Below are positions 44,769 through 53,230 of a DNA stretch of 64,000 nucleotides, piece after piece. Made by a program: the position numbers and the translations under genes. This stretch comes from Polyangiaceae bacterium (GTDB lineage Bacteria; Myxococcota_A; Polyangia; Polyangiales; Polyangiaceae): the NCBI GenBank assembly GCA_041389725.1, contig JAWKRG010000003.1:930001-994000 (forward strand), given 5' to 3'. The notes beneath the pieces were generated by a model, which did not search any database, had not been told where the DNA came from, and worked only from the letters and a program-made list of their open reading frames with translations. Position 1 is the first letter of the stretch. Every line of letters begins with the position of its first letter.

Positions 44769-46279
44769 CAGTCCAGCACCGTGAAGTCCAAGGTGGCCAG
44801 CACGCGATAGCGCTGACCCACGAGTCGATTCAGGGCGTGCTCCCACTCCACGCCCACGCGCGTGCGGGTCACGGGTGCATAGCCCGCGCCGAGCACGTAG
44901 GAGAAGCTCGTGGCATCACGCGACGGACGCAGGGCGTCATCCCAGTCGTAGAGCGAGAGAATGACCATGCCGTCGTAGCGCCCGTCGAAGCTCTGGCGCG
45001 TCGTGGCGTCGCCACCCACGCGATGTCCGCGACGACCGGTTTCGCCCATGCCGCGCAGCTCCACGCCGCCGTCGGCCCAGCGGTAGCGCCCGCTCAAGCT
45101 TCCCACCACGTCGCTGAGCCGTCCGGTCTGTGAGCGATCGGGATCGACCCCCGCTTCACTCTGCGCACGGTAGGTGCCGGAGTCGCCCTCGGTTTCGAAG
45201 AGGCGCACGCCCCCGGACGCAGCAACGTCCCAAGTGCGCGAAGGCCTGAACTCGGCTCGGCCCTGCGCGCTGGTCATGCCGCTGTGGGTGAACCAGTTCC
45301 AAATCGAGTCGCCGTCGAAGGTCGGATAGTAATAGTCGTAGTCCGCGCCCAGGGTGATGGCATCCGTGGTGTACCAATCCAGAGCCGCGGCGTAGTCGCT
45401 GATCACCTGGTTGTAGAAGTCGTAGACGACGCTCCCGCGCAGCGCGCCAAGCGACGGCTCGCTCAACCGCAGCGACGAGCCCAGTCGTTCGCTCGACACG
45501 CGATCCCCACCGACGATGAGCAGCGACCCGTCGGGGCCGCGGAAGGGCGACGAGACCACGGCATCACGGTTGATGACCTTGCGATACGAAACGCGCGCGG
45601 ACAGAAAGTGCAGCCCCGAACTCTCCAAAGCGAAGCCGTAGGCCGGCGCGAGCTGGCTCTCCTCCAGGTAATGCGGATAGAAGCCCAGCTCGAGATCGTC
45701 GCGATTGCCCCGATACACGCCGTCCGCCGAGTAGCGCGACGTCCCCAACATCGCCGGCAGCCCCCCACGCTGCTCGAACCCACCGTACGCCTCGGCCTGC
45801 AAGTGCACGGGCGTAGTCAAACGCACGAGCCCACCGTCGAAGGACCAGAACCCGAGGCTGTCCATGACGTACTGGCGCCCCAGACGAAACCCCATCAGCC
45901 CGCCCAAGTAGTTGTTGCCCTCCAAGTAGGCGTACATCACATCGAGCGGCGCCTGCTCCAACCCAGGCACATAGCGCCCCTGCGAGTTCGGATCACGCTC
46001 AGCATCGAGCTGCCCAAAATCCGAGTCCATACGCAGCCGCATCTTGAAGGACAGATCCGGCCCCTGCGGCGCGCCATCCCCCACGATGTCATACACATGC
46101 AGCGAAAGCGTCTGCGTATACCGCCGCCGCCGCACCGTCGGCTGCCCAAAGGGACTCGCATAGGTATAGAACTGCGCGTCCGTCGTGGCATTCACCTCAG
46201 CATGCGAAGCCTGCGCGAAATCCGCCCACAGCACAGGGACGAAGCAAGCCAGGAACCAAGCAAAAGAGCGCCGCACCAT
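44768..46279 (-). CDS. outer-membrane beta-barrel partner of the multiheme cytochrome
   Basis: 503 residues from ATG 46279; signal peptide ends near AQASH. The mature protein is a series of amphipathic strands with Tyr/Asp/Gly-rich turns (YTQTLSLHVYDIVGD, YVMDSLGFWSFDGG, TLGADYDYYYPTF, RYDGMVILSLYDWDD) and ends in the strand YRVLATLDFTVLD, as in a porin of 20 or more strands. Position before, and coupling to, a 13-heme cytochrome recall MtrB/MtrA-type conduits, though I see no MtrB CXXC motif. The first gene of the operon 46279 to 41935. Confidence 0.8.
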   Translation of the reverse strand: MVRRSFAWFLACFVPVLWADFAQASHAEVNATTDAQFYTYASPFGQPTVRRRRYTQTLSLHVYDIVGDGAPQGPDLSFKMRLRMDSDFGQLDAERDPNSQGRYVPGLEQAPLDVMYAYLEGNNYLGGLMGFRLGRQYVMDSLGFWSFDGGLVRLTTPVHLQAEAYGGFEQRGGLPAMLGTSRYSADGVYRGNRDDLELGFYPHYLEESQLAPAYGFALESSGLHFLSARVSYRKVINRDAVVSSPFRGPDGSLLIVGGDRVSSERLGSSLRLSEPSLGALRGSVVYDFYNQVISDYAAALDWYTTDAITLGADYDYYYPTFDGDSIWNWFTHSGMTSAQGRAEFRPSRTWDVAASGGVRLFETEGDSGTYRAQSEAGVDPDRSQTGRLSDVVGSLSGRYRWADGGVELRGMGETGRRGHRVGGDATTRQSFDGRYDGMVILSLYDWDDALRPSRDATSFSYVLGAGYAPVTRTRVGVEWEHALNRLVGQRYRVLATLDFTVLD

Positions 46280-46353
46280 CACCCAAGCGTCACAGACGCA
46301 TCGAGCAGCATCGTCGAGATGCGTGACCAATGTCAATGACGGGGCGGGAGGGC
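46168..46353. repeat. 186-bp segment duplicated at 49834-50020, copy 1
   Basis: Covers the first 37 codons of the barrel gene and about 75 bases of its upstream region. The second copy is about 90% alike by eye and belongs to a deleted gene remnant. Confidence 0.9.
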
Positions 46354-46424
46354 GTGATTGCAGGGCGTTCCGACCTTCTGGCCTTCGGTGCACTCGAGCT
46401 CCTCCGGTTGCCGCCAGTGCTCGC

Positions 46425-46778
46425 TCACTTCCCGGCCCGCAGCGCCTCACGCACCCGCTGCACCGCCGCTTCGACATCCGCCATGACGAGCGCGGCATCC
46501 ACGCGCAAGACACGCCAACCAAGCCGCGCCAGCTCGCGGTCGCGGCGCGCATCTTTGGCGGCGACGAGCACGTGGTAACCGCCATCAACCTCAACCGCGA
46601 GGCGCCGAGACGGCGCGGCGAGGTCGATGATGAACCGACCGACGACAAACTCACGACGGAAGGAAACGCCCAGCTGCGAACCCTTCAAGCGGCGCCAGAG
46701 ACGGCGCTCGGACAGGGTTGGCGTGGCCCGGCGCTCAGCGGCGATGGCGGCGAGACAGCGGCGAGACGAGCGATGCAT
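46425..46778 (-). CDS. DUF559 (Vsr/restriction-endonuclease-like) protein
   Basis: 117 residues with the DUF559 pattern: LSERRLWRRLKGSQLGVSFRRE, then FIIDLAAPSRRLAVEVDGGYH, then RDRELARLGWRVLRVDAALV. The family shares the fold of Vsr endonucleases, with Asp of IDLA and Glu/Asp of VEVDG as metal ligands; biological role is poorly known. ATG at 46778. Its stop lies about 145 bases from the divergent barrel gene start... both are on the minus strand, so it reads toward the barrel gene promoter. Confidence 0.8.
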   Translation of the reverse strand: MHRSSRRCLAAIAAERRATPTLSERRLWRRLKGSQLGVSFRREFVVGRFIIDLAAPSRRLAVEVDGGYHVLVAAKDARRDRELARLGWRVLRVDAALVMADVEAAVQRVREALRAGK

Positions 46779-47647
46779 GATGACCTCCCGGCCCGCCGCG
46801 GCGGCGGGGCCTGCTCCCACATCGCGTGACCGAAGGGAATCCCCTTGCGGGACAGGCCGCGTGACGCGGCGCAGAGTCGCGACATCATCGCATCGAGAAC
46901 AATCCCGACGCTCCCACGTTGCAGAAGCGCGAGCCGCGGCGCGCGGCGTGCGCGCTCCTGCAAGGCCCCGGCGACACGGCGGGCCGGGAATGCAACACCG
47001 CGAGTGGGAGCAGGCGCCAACATCACCCGCAGCGGAACCACGCATCAGCTCGGAGTCGATCGCGGTTCGATGACCGCGGATGCGGTGAGTAGCCTACGGG
47101 GCGCCGGTGGCGGCGGGCTGCGCGGGAGCAAATCCTGCAGTCAGGACTTTCGCGCCGACACCAGGCATCTTGACCGGCGCGTAGCGATCGCCGTCCCATG
47201 CCACGCCTCGATCTTGCGAAGCTTCTTCAGCAACGTCCCCTCGAGCGGCAACCTCATGTCGCCCAAACAACCACGGCCGCCCCCCTGCGTCACCCTCCGC
47301 CCCTGCGCAGCCTTGCGCAGCCCAAGCGCAAGCTCAAAGCACTACGCCGCTCGTGGAGGGGTTACCACGCAGCTCGAGTGTTTGGCGAGAAGCCCAGCTG
47401 GAGAACGATCTTGCCGAACGTCAAGACGCTGTCGCAGAACGCGACTCGCTAAGTTGCGAATATCGCTATAGCAATTGGAAGGTTGAGCAGAAGTTGCTCA
47501 ACCTCGTTCGTTCACCGCCGTTCTTCCTCTCACCTATTCCGCATGCTCTGGATCCATGTACGGACAATTCGCAGCCGTGGATTGGTGGTGGTGGATGCAA
47601 CATGTTAGGCGCAAGCGTGTTCTAAGTCAGTTCGGGCAATCGTCCCG
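46779..47647. other. 869-bp region without a recognised gene
   Basis: 46779-47050 is very GC-rich with 12-13-bp complementary pairs (46786-46798 with 46977-46989; 46809-46820 with 47004-47015) whose order is not that of a simple hairpin. 47190-47430 has open frames but no family I know; it may be decayed coding sequence. 47450-47640 is clearly A+T-richer and contains a hairpin and TATAGCAATTGG, a plausible promoter zone for the lipoprotein operon that follows. Confidence 0.6.
47480..47504. promoter_or_regulatory. perfect 10-bp stem hairpin upstream of lipoprotein operon
   Basis: AGGTTGAGCA-GAAGT-TGCTCAACCT, in the A+T-rich stretch 140 bases before the first operon gene. Could be an operator, a 5'-leader structure or a terminator of something now lost; no T-run follows. 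Confidence 0.4.
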
Positions 47648-48145
47648 TTGGTGATCCTGTTTGGATCAGCGACAGGTTGCGGGGGAGCCGACGCTGGCAG
47701 TGAACGAACCGAGAGCGTACAGCAGGCTCTCGGGCCCTGCTCACAGAGCCAGCAAGTGTACGCGTGGGCGAATGGAGTATTCGACCAGGCGATCCGGCCA
47801 ACATCCACGCATTTCTGCTGGCTATCCAAGGCGTCGGGTGACTTTGACGGGGACAAAGGAACGCCCGCCGGCGTCTACGTTCAGCCGCAATCTGACGGGT
47901 ATTGGCATCTCCGCGCGGAAAGCGTCGGCGCTAGAGGTGAAGCTCGCTGCGCGCCGACCACTTGCTTTAGCGGTGACGGCGTGAATGACGTCGTGTGGGT
48001 CTCAAGTGGTTTCAGCGCAATTGCTTTTGAGGAGGAAACATGCGATCAGTGCCGAAGTCATCGAACAGGTTTATTCATCGGGGCGCAATACTCGGATTTG
48101 CGGCTTTTGCCCTGTCGGGCGCATCCGCTGCCGCAGATCCTATGA
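47648..48145 (+). CDS. putative lipoprotein with Cys-rich domain, unknown
   Basis: TTG start (GTG three bases later also possible); hydrophobic leader with lipobox ATGC near residue 11. The mature part has eight or so Cys and the stretch WANGVFDQAIRPTSTHFCWLS. The frame runs 106 bases into the next gene, and its last 35 residues (from about 48040) look unlike the rest, so a frameshift near 48025 may have removed the natural stop. No family recognised. Confidence 0.5.
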   Translation: MVILFGSATGCGGADAGSERTESVQQALGPCSQSQQVYAWANGVFDQAIRPTSTHFCWLSKASGDFDGDKGTPAGVYVQPQSDGYWHLRAESVGARGEARCAPTTCFSGDGVNDVVWVSSGFSAIAFEEETCDQCRSHRTGLFIGAQYSDLRLLPCRAHPLPQIL

Positions 48146-48348
48146 ACCCAGCTGACAAGTCGGGCGAGGCTGGCGGGATGGGCGGCGGTCCGGGAGCACT
48201 CGACGTGGGTCCGTTGCCACCTCGCGAACCGAGCGACCTCACGGGGAATGGGGCCGTGCTCGACGGAACGGTCGGCGTTCCGAGTATCAAAGACCTCGTT
48301 CTCACCGCGCAGGACGGCTACGGTTCGGGCGGAAAGGACGGTTCATGA
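48040..48348 (+). CDS. small secreted Gly/Pro-rich protein
   Basis: 102 residues; ATG at 48040 with a very strong ribosome site (GAGGAGG at 48029-48035). Signal peptide cleaved near ASAAA-DP. The mature part is Gly/Pro/Asp-rich and probably unstructured. Its stop overlaps the next start as ATGA. Confidence 0.65.
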   Translation: MRSVPKSSNRFIHRGAILGFAAFALSGASAAADPMNPADKSGEAGGMGGGPGALDVGPLPPREPSDLTGNGAVLDGTVGVPSIKDLVLTAQDGYGSGGKDGS

Positions 48349-48905
48349 CGGGAGTTGGCGCTGGTGCGCTTGCCGCCGCAGGTGTGCTTCTGCTGGGTGG
48401 CTGCGGTTCAAGTGAGGAGCCGCCAACTACCCATCGGAGTGAGGCGCTGATCACCGATCTCTGCGACCAACTGGCTAGTCTTCCCTGCCACCCCGTCGCG
48501 GACATGAGCGGTTGCGCCGCCGGGTACTTGGCGGAATTGGACGTCGCATTGGCGGTGAAGTGTGAGCCGGCATTCGAGGCCTGGTTGGACTGCCTGGTTT
48601 CCATGGGTGTTTCGTGCAGCGAGAACAACGGTCCAACAGCGGCGGCTTGTCTTGAAGCAGCGACCACGTACCGAGTATGCATGCTGGGCGAACGGGGGTG
48701 TGTTGGCGGCGGCACCTCAGGTGCGGGCGAGTCGACGTGCAACGCCACCTGTGGAGACATAGGCGCAAGCTGCACGGGGGCCGAGCCCGGGCCAGTGACG
48801 TGTTCGTGCGCCTCCGGTCAAACGCCGGCCAAGCAGTTTCAGGCTCCCCAATGCCCCCCTAGCGACAACCTTGTGCTGACGGAGTGTGGTCCTGCATTGC
48901 CCTAG
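48345..48905 (+). CDS. Cys-rich lipoprotein
   Basis: 186 residues; lipobox LGGC near residue 20. Sixteen or so Cys in the mature part, with CDQLASLPCHPVADMSGC and CEPAFEAWLDC resembling helical Cys-pair motifs common in myxobacterial lipoproteins. Starts within the previous stop (ATGA), ends overlapping the next gene. Function unknown. Confidence 0.7.
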   Translation: MTGVGAGALAAAGVLLLGGCGSSEEPPTTHRSEALITDLCDQLASLPCHPVADMSGCAAGYLAELDVALAVKCEPAFEAWLDCLVSMGVSCSENNGPTAAACLEAATTYRVCMLGERGCVGGGTSGAGESTCNATCGDIGASCTGAEPGPVTCSCASGQTPAKQFQAPQCPPSDNLVLTECGPALP

Positions 48906-49398
48906 GCGCGGAGCCGTCGGCGGAAGACGGGCGTTTCTCCCCACAACAGCGCTGCTGTTCGTGACTTTGTTCGCGTCGGTGTGCTCCGCCGAGTCGTCCG
49001 TCGTGACTTCGACTCGTGAAGCCAGAACGGAGCTGCGACCATTGCCGTGGACGCAAGAACCAGACTGGTCCGCAGTTTGGGGCGGCGCACTCCTTTTTTC
49101 GGTCTCGTACAGTGCAGCGCTGGTCGTGGGCGTGCGAAATGACTTCGAGGGAGACTCTGCGTGGTTGGCCACCCCCCTGTTTGGGCCATGGGTGACCCTG
49201 TGGGATGGCACTGACCTTCACGGCTGGCCAATCGCGATGGACGGGATTGCTCAAAGCGCGGGAGCCGCCATCGTGGCGCTTGGGTTCTTGAATGCGCGCA
49301 GGGTTCTCGGTCCACCTTCGTCGCGCTCGTGGGTAGTGGTCCGTCCCATCATTGCGCGAAGCGACTCCTGCATTCTTGCCGTAGACTCTGCGTTCTAG
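48886..49398 (+). CDS. putative small membrane protein
   Basis: 170 residues from GTG 48886, overlapping the previous stop by 20 bases. A signal or first TM helix (ALLFVTLFASVCSAE) is followed by two further hydrophobic stretches (WGGALLFSVSYSAALVVGV and AQSAGAAIVALGFL) with a Trp-rich loop between them (PLFGPWVTLWDGTDLHGWP). Last gene of the four-gene operon; no family recognised. Confidence 0.55.
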   Translation: MVLHCPRRGAVGGRRAFLPTTALLFVTLFASVCSAESSVVTSTREARTELRPLPWTQEPDWSAVWGGALLFSVSYSAALVVGVRNDFEGDSAWLATPLFGPWVTLWDGTDLHGWPIAMDGIAQSAGAAIVALGFLNARRVLGPPSSRSWVVVRPIIARSDSCILAVDSAF

Positions 49399-49801
49399 GG
49401 GAAGTGGCTCGTCGGGAAGTGCTCCATGCCACTGTCCTTGCCCAACCGTACTTGGAGGTTGGCAGGTGACCCCGCTCCTCCAGCTTTCCCCCAGGAGCCG
49501 CAGATTTTCCGGAACGGGGTGCCGCAGATTGTCCGGAACCACGCATCAGGTCGGAACTGCCGACGTCGCGAACAGCATCGCGGTCCGTTGCCGGGCGCGC
49601 AAAGGCGCGGCACTCACATCGGCGCCCCAACCTTCGGGACCTCTCGCATGTCCCCCTGCGGGGATTCCGAAGCGTCACGCGCAGGCCGCTAGTCGTAGAG
49701 CACCACGCCCAGACTGCGGCCGAGCACATGCTTGAGGGACCCCGCCGCCCCTCTCCAGGGATTCCCCAGGGTCACGCGCAGCGCAGCGAGCACGGCGGGT
49801 T
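49399..49801. other. 403-bp region with no gene, IS remnant inside
   Basis: Besides the orphan IS21 end, 49640-49800 holds two diverged blocks (near 49651-49690 and 49745-49790) sharing GGATTCC...GTCACGCGCAG. No convincing coding sequence on either strand. Confidence 0.6.
49484..49544 (-). mobile_element. orphan IS21-family left end, inverted
   Basis: Reverse complement of the left end of the intact element at 50102: 57 of 58 bases agree over 49484-49541, including both TTCCGGA...TCTGCGG terminal units and the CTCCTGGGGGAAAG that follows. No transposase sequence accompanies it. Confidence 0.85.
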
Positions 49802-49945
49802 CTAGAGCGCGCGAAAGCGCAGGGGAGCACCCAAGAACTGCGCGTCCGTCGTAGCATTCACTTCCGCATGCGACGCCTGCGCAACATCCGCCCACAGCAC
49901 AGGGACGAAGCAAGCCAGGAACCATGCAAATGAGCGCCGCACCAT
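49802..49945 (-). pseudogene. internally deleted copy of the beta-barrel gene 5' end
   Basis: From an ATG at 49945 the minus strand encodes 47 residues: the same signal peptide and first dozen mature residues as the barrel protein at 46279 (MVRRSFAWFLACFVPVLWAD, then VAQASHAEVNATTDAQF), followed directly by LGAPLRFRAL and stop. The join looks like a deletion linking a duplicated 5' end to the 3' end of another gene. It still has the copied upstream region. Confidence 0.75.
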
Positions 49946-50020
49946 CGACCCAAGCGTCACAGACGCATCGAGCAGCATCGTCGAGATGCGTGACGAATGT
50001 CAATGACGCGGCGGGAGGGC
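49834..50020. repeat. 186-bp segment duplicated from 46168-46353, copy 2
   Basis: Same orientation as copy 1. Includes the region upstream of the start codon, so a promoter may have been copied too. Lies 80 bases before the IS21 element. Confidence 0.9.
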
Positions 50021-50101
50021 AGTTCTTTGCGTGCTGAACGAAGCACCGCTGCACGAATGCGCGCTGACGGAGAGGCGCAGGCAAGAGGGCACGGGAAGGT
50101 C

Positions 50102-52578
50102 TGATGGTTCCGGAAAATCTGCGGCACCCCGTTCCGGAAAATCTGCGGCTCCTGGGGGAAAGGAGCAGGCAGGATGATTTGGACGCTGATAATCGCGATC
50201 ATGGGGTTGCTGATGTCTACCGGGAGCAGGTCGCGGGATCAGGGGGAGATGCTCTCCCAGCTGAAGCGGCACGAGATTCAGGTGTTGTTGCGCGCCGGGT
50301 TCAGGCCCGCCGAAGTGGCGAAGCGGGCGCAGGTTTCGGACGACAGCGTGCGACGCATCCAGCAGGAGGATGCCGTCGAGCATACGGACGACGCGGTGGC
50401 ACACGCGCAGCGGCGTATTGGTCGTCCATCGAAGGCGGCGTTACTCGCAGACCGCGTCAAGGCGTGGATTGCCGAAGAGCCTGAGCTGCCGACGCAGGAG
50501 CTGTTGCGTCGCGCCAAGGAGGCCGGGTACGCCGGCAAGAAGACCGCGTTCTACACTCTCGTCGCTGGTCTCCGGCCTCCGCGCGCCGCACCGGTTGTTC
50601 GCTTCGAGGGGCTCCCTGGCGAGTTCTCGCAGCACGACTTCGGTCACGTTGATGTGAGCTTCGTCGATGGCCAGAAGAAGCGCGTGCACTTCTTCGCGTC
50701 ACGATTGAAGTACTCGCGGTTCGCGCAGGTCACGCTCGTCGAAAACGAGCGTGTGGAAACCATTCTGCGTTGCCTCGCGCGCGACTTCGTCGCCTTCGGC
50801 GGACTGCCACTCATGGCGGTGTTCGATCGACCGAAAACGATCGTGAAGAAGAGTGGCAAGGGGCGCGAGGTCGAGGAGTTCAACCAGGTGTTCGCGCAGG
50901 CGATCGTCGACATCGGCGTGGGCGTCGAGATGTGCGCCCCTCGCAGCGGCAACCAGAAAGGTTCCGTCGAGCGCCTCGTGGGATGGGTGAAGAGTTCGTT
51001 CTTCAAGCATCGCAAGTTCCAGGATGAGGAGGATCTGCGCGCCCAGCTCGCCGCTTGGCACCTCGAGGTCAACACGCAGACCCCATCGCGGGCGACCGGA
51101 GTAATTCCGGAAATCCGGCGCCAAGAGGAGCTCGCTCGGCTGCGCCCGGTGAAGGTCTTTCCGGAAACCCTGCCGCTGCGCATCCCCGTCGTGGTCGGGC
51201 CCACAGCGGAAGTGATGTTCGAGGGGGCACCGTATTCGATGCCGCCGAAGGCCGCACACGTTGCCGGGACCCTGTTTCTGTACGAGCGCGAGGTGTTCAT
51301 CGTCGCGGGACGCTTCGAGGCGCGGCACCGCCGCCGCACGAAAGACGAGCCTCCCGCGCCGCTGCCTGAGCATCGCGCTGAAAAGATCGCTGCGGTGCAC
51401 GGTGCGCGGGCCAAGCTGTACGAGAAGCGGCAGCAACTTCTCAACCTCGGGCGGCACGCTCTCGAAGTCATCACCGAGGTCACGCACCGTGAGCCGAAGC
51501 TGGCGAGTCGTCGTGTCGAGGAGCTCTATGCGCTGCTCGACAAGTACGGCGACAACGTCATGCGCGCCGCGTTCGCTCATGCCGTCGACCGCGGACAACT
51601 CTCCGTTGCTGGTGTTCGTCGCGCACTCTCCTCGAGAGTCCAACGCGACAATGACGGCCATTGCCCTGAAGCGTCACTCCGCGAGGAGGAAGATCGCCAG
51701 ATGAAGATCACCTTCCCAAACGGCACAGCGCCAGGAGGTGTCTCGTGACCAGCACGCTCGACCCCGCAACGGATCTCGACACGCTGCTCAGGCGCCTGCA
51801 CCTCGCCAACGCACGTCGCGTGTGGCGTGACCTCGTGCAGCGTGCCGAGAAGGAGCAATGGCCGCACGGCCAGCTCCTGCAGACTCTCTTCGAAGAAGAA
51901 GTCGCGCATCGCCGCGGCACGCGCCTCATGCGCGCCGTCCGCTCTGCCACATTCCCCTTCTTGCGCACCGTCGAGGAGTTCGACTTCACCTACCAGTCGA
52001 CACTACGCCTCACGACGATCGGGTCGCTACTCGCGCCCGACTTCGTGACCGAGGGACGCTCCGTCATCCTTCTCGGCAAACCCGGACGCGGCAAGACGCA
52101 CCTCGCAATCGCCATCGCGTACAGGGCGCTGCAAAACGGATTCGATGCGCTGTTCACCACCGCCGCGGAGCTCATCGACGACCTCTCGTTGGCGAGCCGC
52201 GAGGGCCGCATGCGTGATGCTCTCGCTCCCTACTTGCGGCCCCACGTCCTCGTCGTCGACGAGGTTGGCTACTTGAGCTACGGCGCCGACGCCGCCAACG
52301 TCCTCTACCATGTGGTCAACGAGCGCCACATCAGACGACGGGCCATGGTGTTCACCACCAACAAGCACCCGAAGCGCTGGGGCGACGTGCTGCACGACGA
52401 CGACCTGGCCGACGCCATTGTCGACCGCATCCTCGAGCGGGGCCGCCTCCTACGCCTTGATGGCCCCTCCGTCAGGACCAAACACATCGCCGCCGACGAG
52501 CTTGCCGGCGACGACTACGTTGACCTGGGAAACCGCAGAGTTTCCGGAATCAACGCCGCAGAATTTCCGGAACGCACA
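50102..52578 (+). mobile_element. complete IS21-family insertion sequence
   Basis: About 2477 bp with istA and istB. Both ends begin with TG and carry two internal terminal units: left TTCCGGAAAATCTGCGG twice, right (reverse strand) TTCCGGAAATTCTGCGG and TTCCGGAAACTCTGCGG. A perfect 5-bp target duplication AGGTC flanks it (50097-50101 and 52579-52583). Both genes are intact, so it may be active. Confidence 0.93.
50174..51748 (+). CDS. istA: IS21-family transposase IstA
   Basis: 524 residues (ATG 50174; the ATG of MLSQLKRHEIQ near 50249 is an alternative). N-terminal helix-turn-helix (LLRAGFRPAEVAKRAQVSDDSVRRI), then an rve-type DDE catalytic core: Asp of FSQHDFGHVDV, Asp of MAVFDRPKTIV and Glu of NQKGSVERLVGW, followed by the beta-barrel and basic C-terminal part. 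Cuts and joins the element ends together with IstB. Ends overlapping istB. Confidence 0.95.
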   Translation: MIWTLIIAIMGLLMSTGSRSRDQGEMLSQLKRHEIQVLLRAGFRPAEVAKRAQVSDDSVRRIQQEDAVEHTDDAVAHAQRRIGRPSKAALLADRVKAWIAEEPELPTQELLRRAKEAGYAGKKTAFYTLVAGLRPPRAAPVVRFEGLPGEFSQHDFGHVDVSFVDGQKKRVHFFASRLKYSRFAQVTLVENERVETILRCLARDFVAFGGLPLMAVFDRPKTIVKKSGKGREVEEFNQVFAQAIVDIGVGVEMCAPRSGNQKGSVERLVGWVKSSFFKHRKFQDEEDLRAQLAAWHLEVNTQTPSRATGVIPEIRRQEELARLRPVKVFPETLPLRIPVVVGPTAEVMFEGAPYSMPPKAAHVAGTLFLYEREVFIVAGRFEARHRRRTKDEPPAPLPEHRAEKIAAVHGARAKLYEKRQQLLNLGRHALEVITEVTHREPKLASRRVEELYALLDKYGDNVMRAAFAHAVDRGQLSVAGVRRALSSRVQRDNDGHCPEASLREEEDRQMKITFPNGTAPGGVS

Positions 52579-52641
52579 AGGTCCAAACGCAGGAGCGGAT
52601 TCGTGGGCTCGAGGGCTGACTTGGTGTGGTGCCGAGTCTAG
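51745..52641 (+). CDS. istB: IS21-family ATPase helper IstB
   Basis: 298 residues; GTG start inside the istA stop (GTGA). AAA+ ATPase of the DnaC/IstB type: Walker A GKPGRGKTH, Walker B VLVVDEVGYL, sensor FTTNKHPKRW. Assembles on DNA and selects target sites for IstA. The frame passes through the element's right end (52578) and uses a stop in host DNA, so the last 21 residues are host-encoded and depend on the insertion site. Confidence 0.95.
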   Translation: MTSTLDPATDLDTLLRRLHLANARRVWRDLVQRAEKEQWPHGQLLQTLFEEEVAHRRGTRLMRAVRSATFPFLRTVEEFDFTYQSTLRLTTIGSLLAPDFVTEGRSVILLGKPGRGKTHLAIAIAYRALQNGFDALFTTAAELIDDLSLASREGRMRDALAPYLRPHVLVVDEVGYLSYGADAANVLYHVVNERHIRRRAMVFTTNKHPKRWGDVLHDDDLADAIVDRILERGRLLRLDGPSVRTKHIAADELAGDDYVDLGNRRVSGINAAEFPERTRSKRRSGFVGSRADLVWCRV

Positions 52642-52691
52642 CTGACGGGCGGTTCCATCCTTTCTCTGTGCGCGCTGCAGGTCGCGCCGGC

Positions 52692-52770
52692 GGCGCAACT
52701 GGCGCGCTGTCCAGCAGCACGCAACCACGCCACCTTCGCTGGTGAAGTCTGTCCTAGACAAGCACCGCGC
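52692..52770. repeat. 79-bp dispersed repeat, copy 1
   Basis: From GGCGCAACTGGCGCGCT to AGTCTGTCCTAGACAAGCAC and CGCGC. Nearly identical to 53104-53182 and somewhat diverged from 55162-55240, all on the same strand. Confidence 0.9.
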
Positions 52771-52863
52771 TGAAACGGGGCGAAGCTGCCCGGGGTGCAT
52801 CGACGAGGTGCGTCGACGTGCGGGGCGCGCCGACAGTGGGGGTGCGTCGTCATGCACGAAAGC

Positions 52864-52885
52864 GATACTTTGCATGACAAGTATC
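52864..52885. promoter_or_regulatory. palindrome GATACTT-N8-AAGTATC, copy 1
   Basis: Perfect 7-bp inverted repeat around TGCATGAC, 94 bases after dispersed repeat copy 1. Looks like a repressor operator or small hairpin; identical 22 bases recur at 53231. Confidence 0.5.
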
Positions 52886-53103
52886 TCCGGTGGCCGCACT
52901 AAGCCCATCGCGTCGGCTCCGCGTCGGACGACGCGCCTAGGGCACGCGTGTCTTCCCGCCTCTCGCAGGCGCCAACGCACAGCGCAGTGGCGCCGGCGCG
53001 AAGCGTTTCATCCCGAACCGCATCGCACTCCCACCCCACGCGAGGCGGGCCCTCCATCAGGCCCGCCAATTCCGCCGGGCTCGCGCGCCTGCATCTGCGC
53101 GCC

Positions 53104-53182
53104 GGCGCAACTGGCGCGCTGTCCAGCAGCACGCAACCACGCCGCCTTCGCTGGTGAAGTCTGTCCTAGACAAGCACCGCGC
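53104..53182. repeat. 79-bp dispersed repeat, copy 2
   Basis: One or two mismatches to copy 1. Similarity to copy 3 extends upstream for about 80 more bases (from about 53025, starting TCGCACTCCCACC). Confidence 0.9.
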
Positions 53183-53230
53183 CGGCGCGGTCAGAAGTTG
53201 ACCGAGATGCGCGCCGACACGCGCAACACC

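Noticed and set aside
46786..47015. Inverted repeats suggesting a small transposon
   Set aside because: The two complementary pairs (13 and 12 bp) occur in non-nested order, no duplication flanks them, and GC-rich chance pairing is likely.
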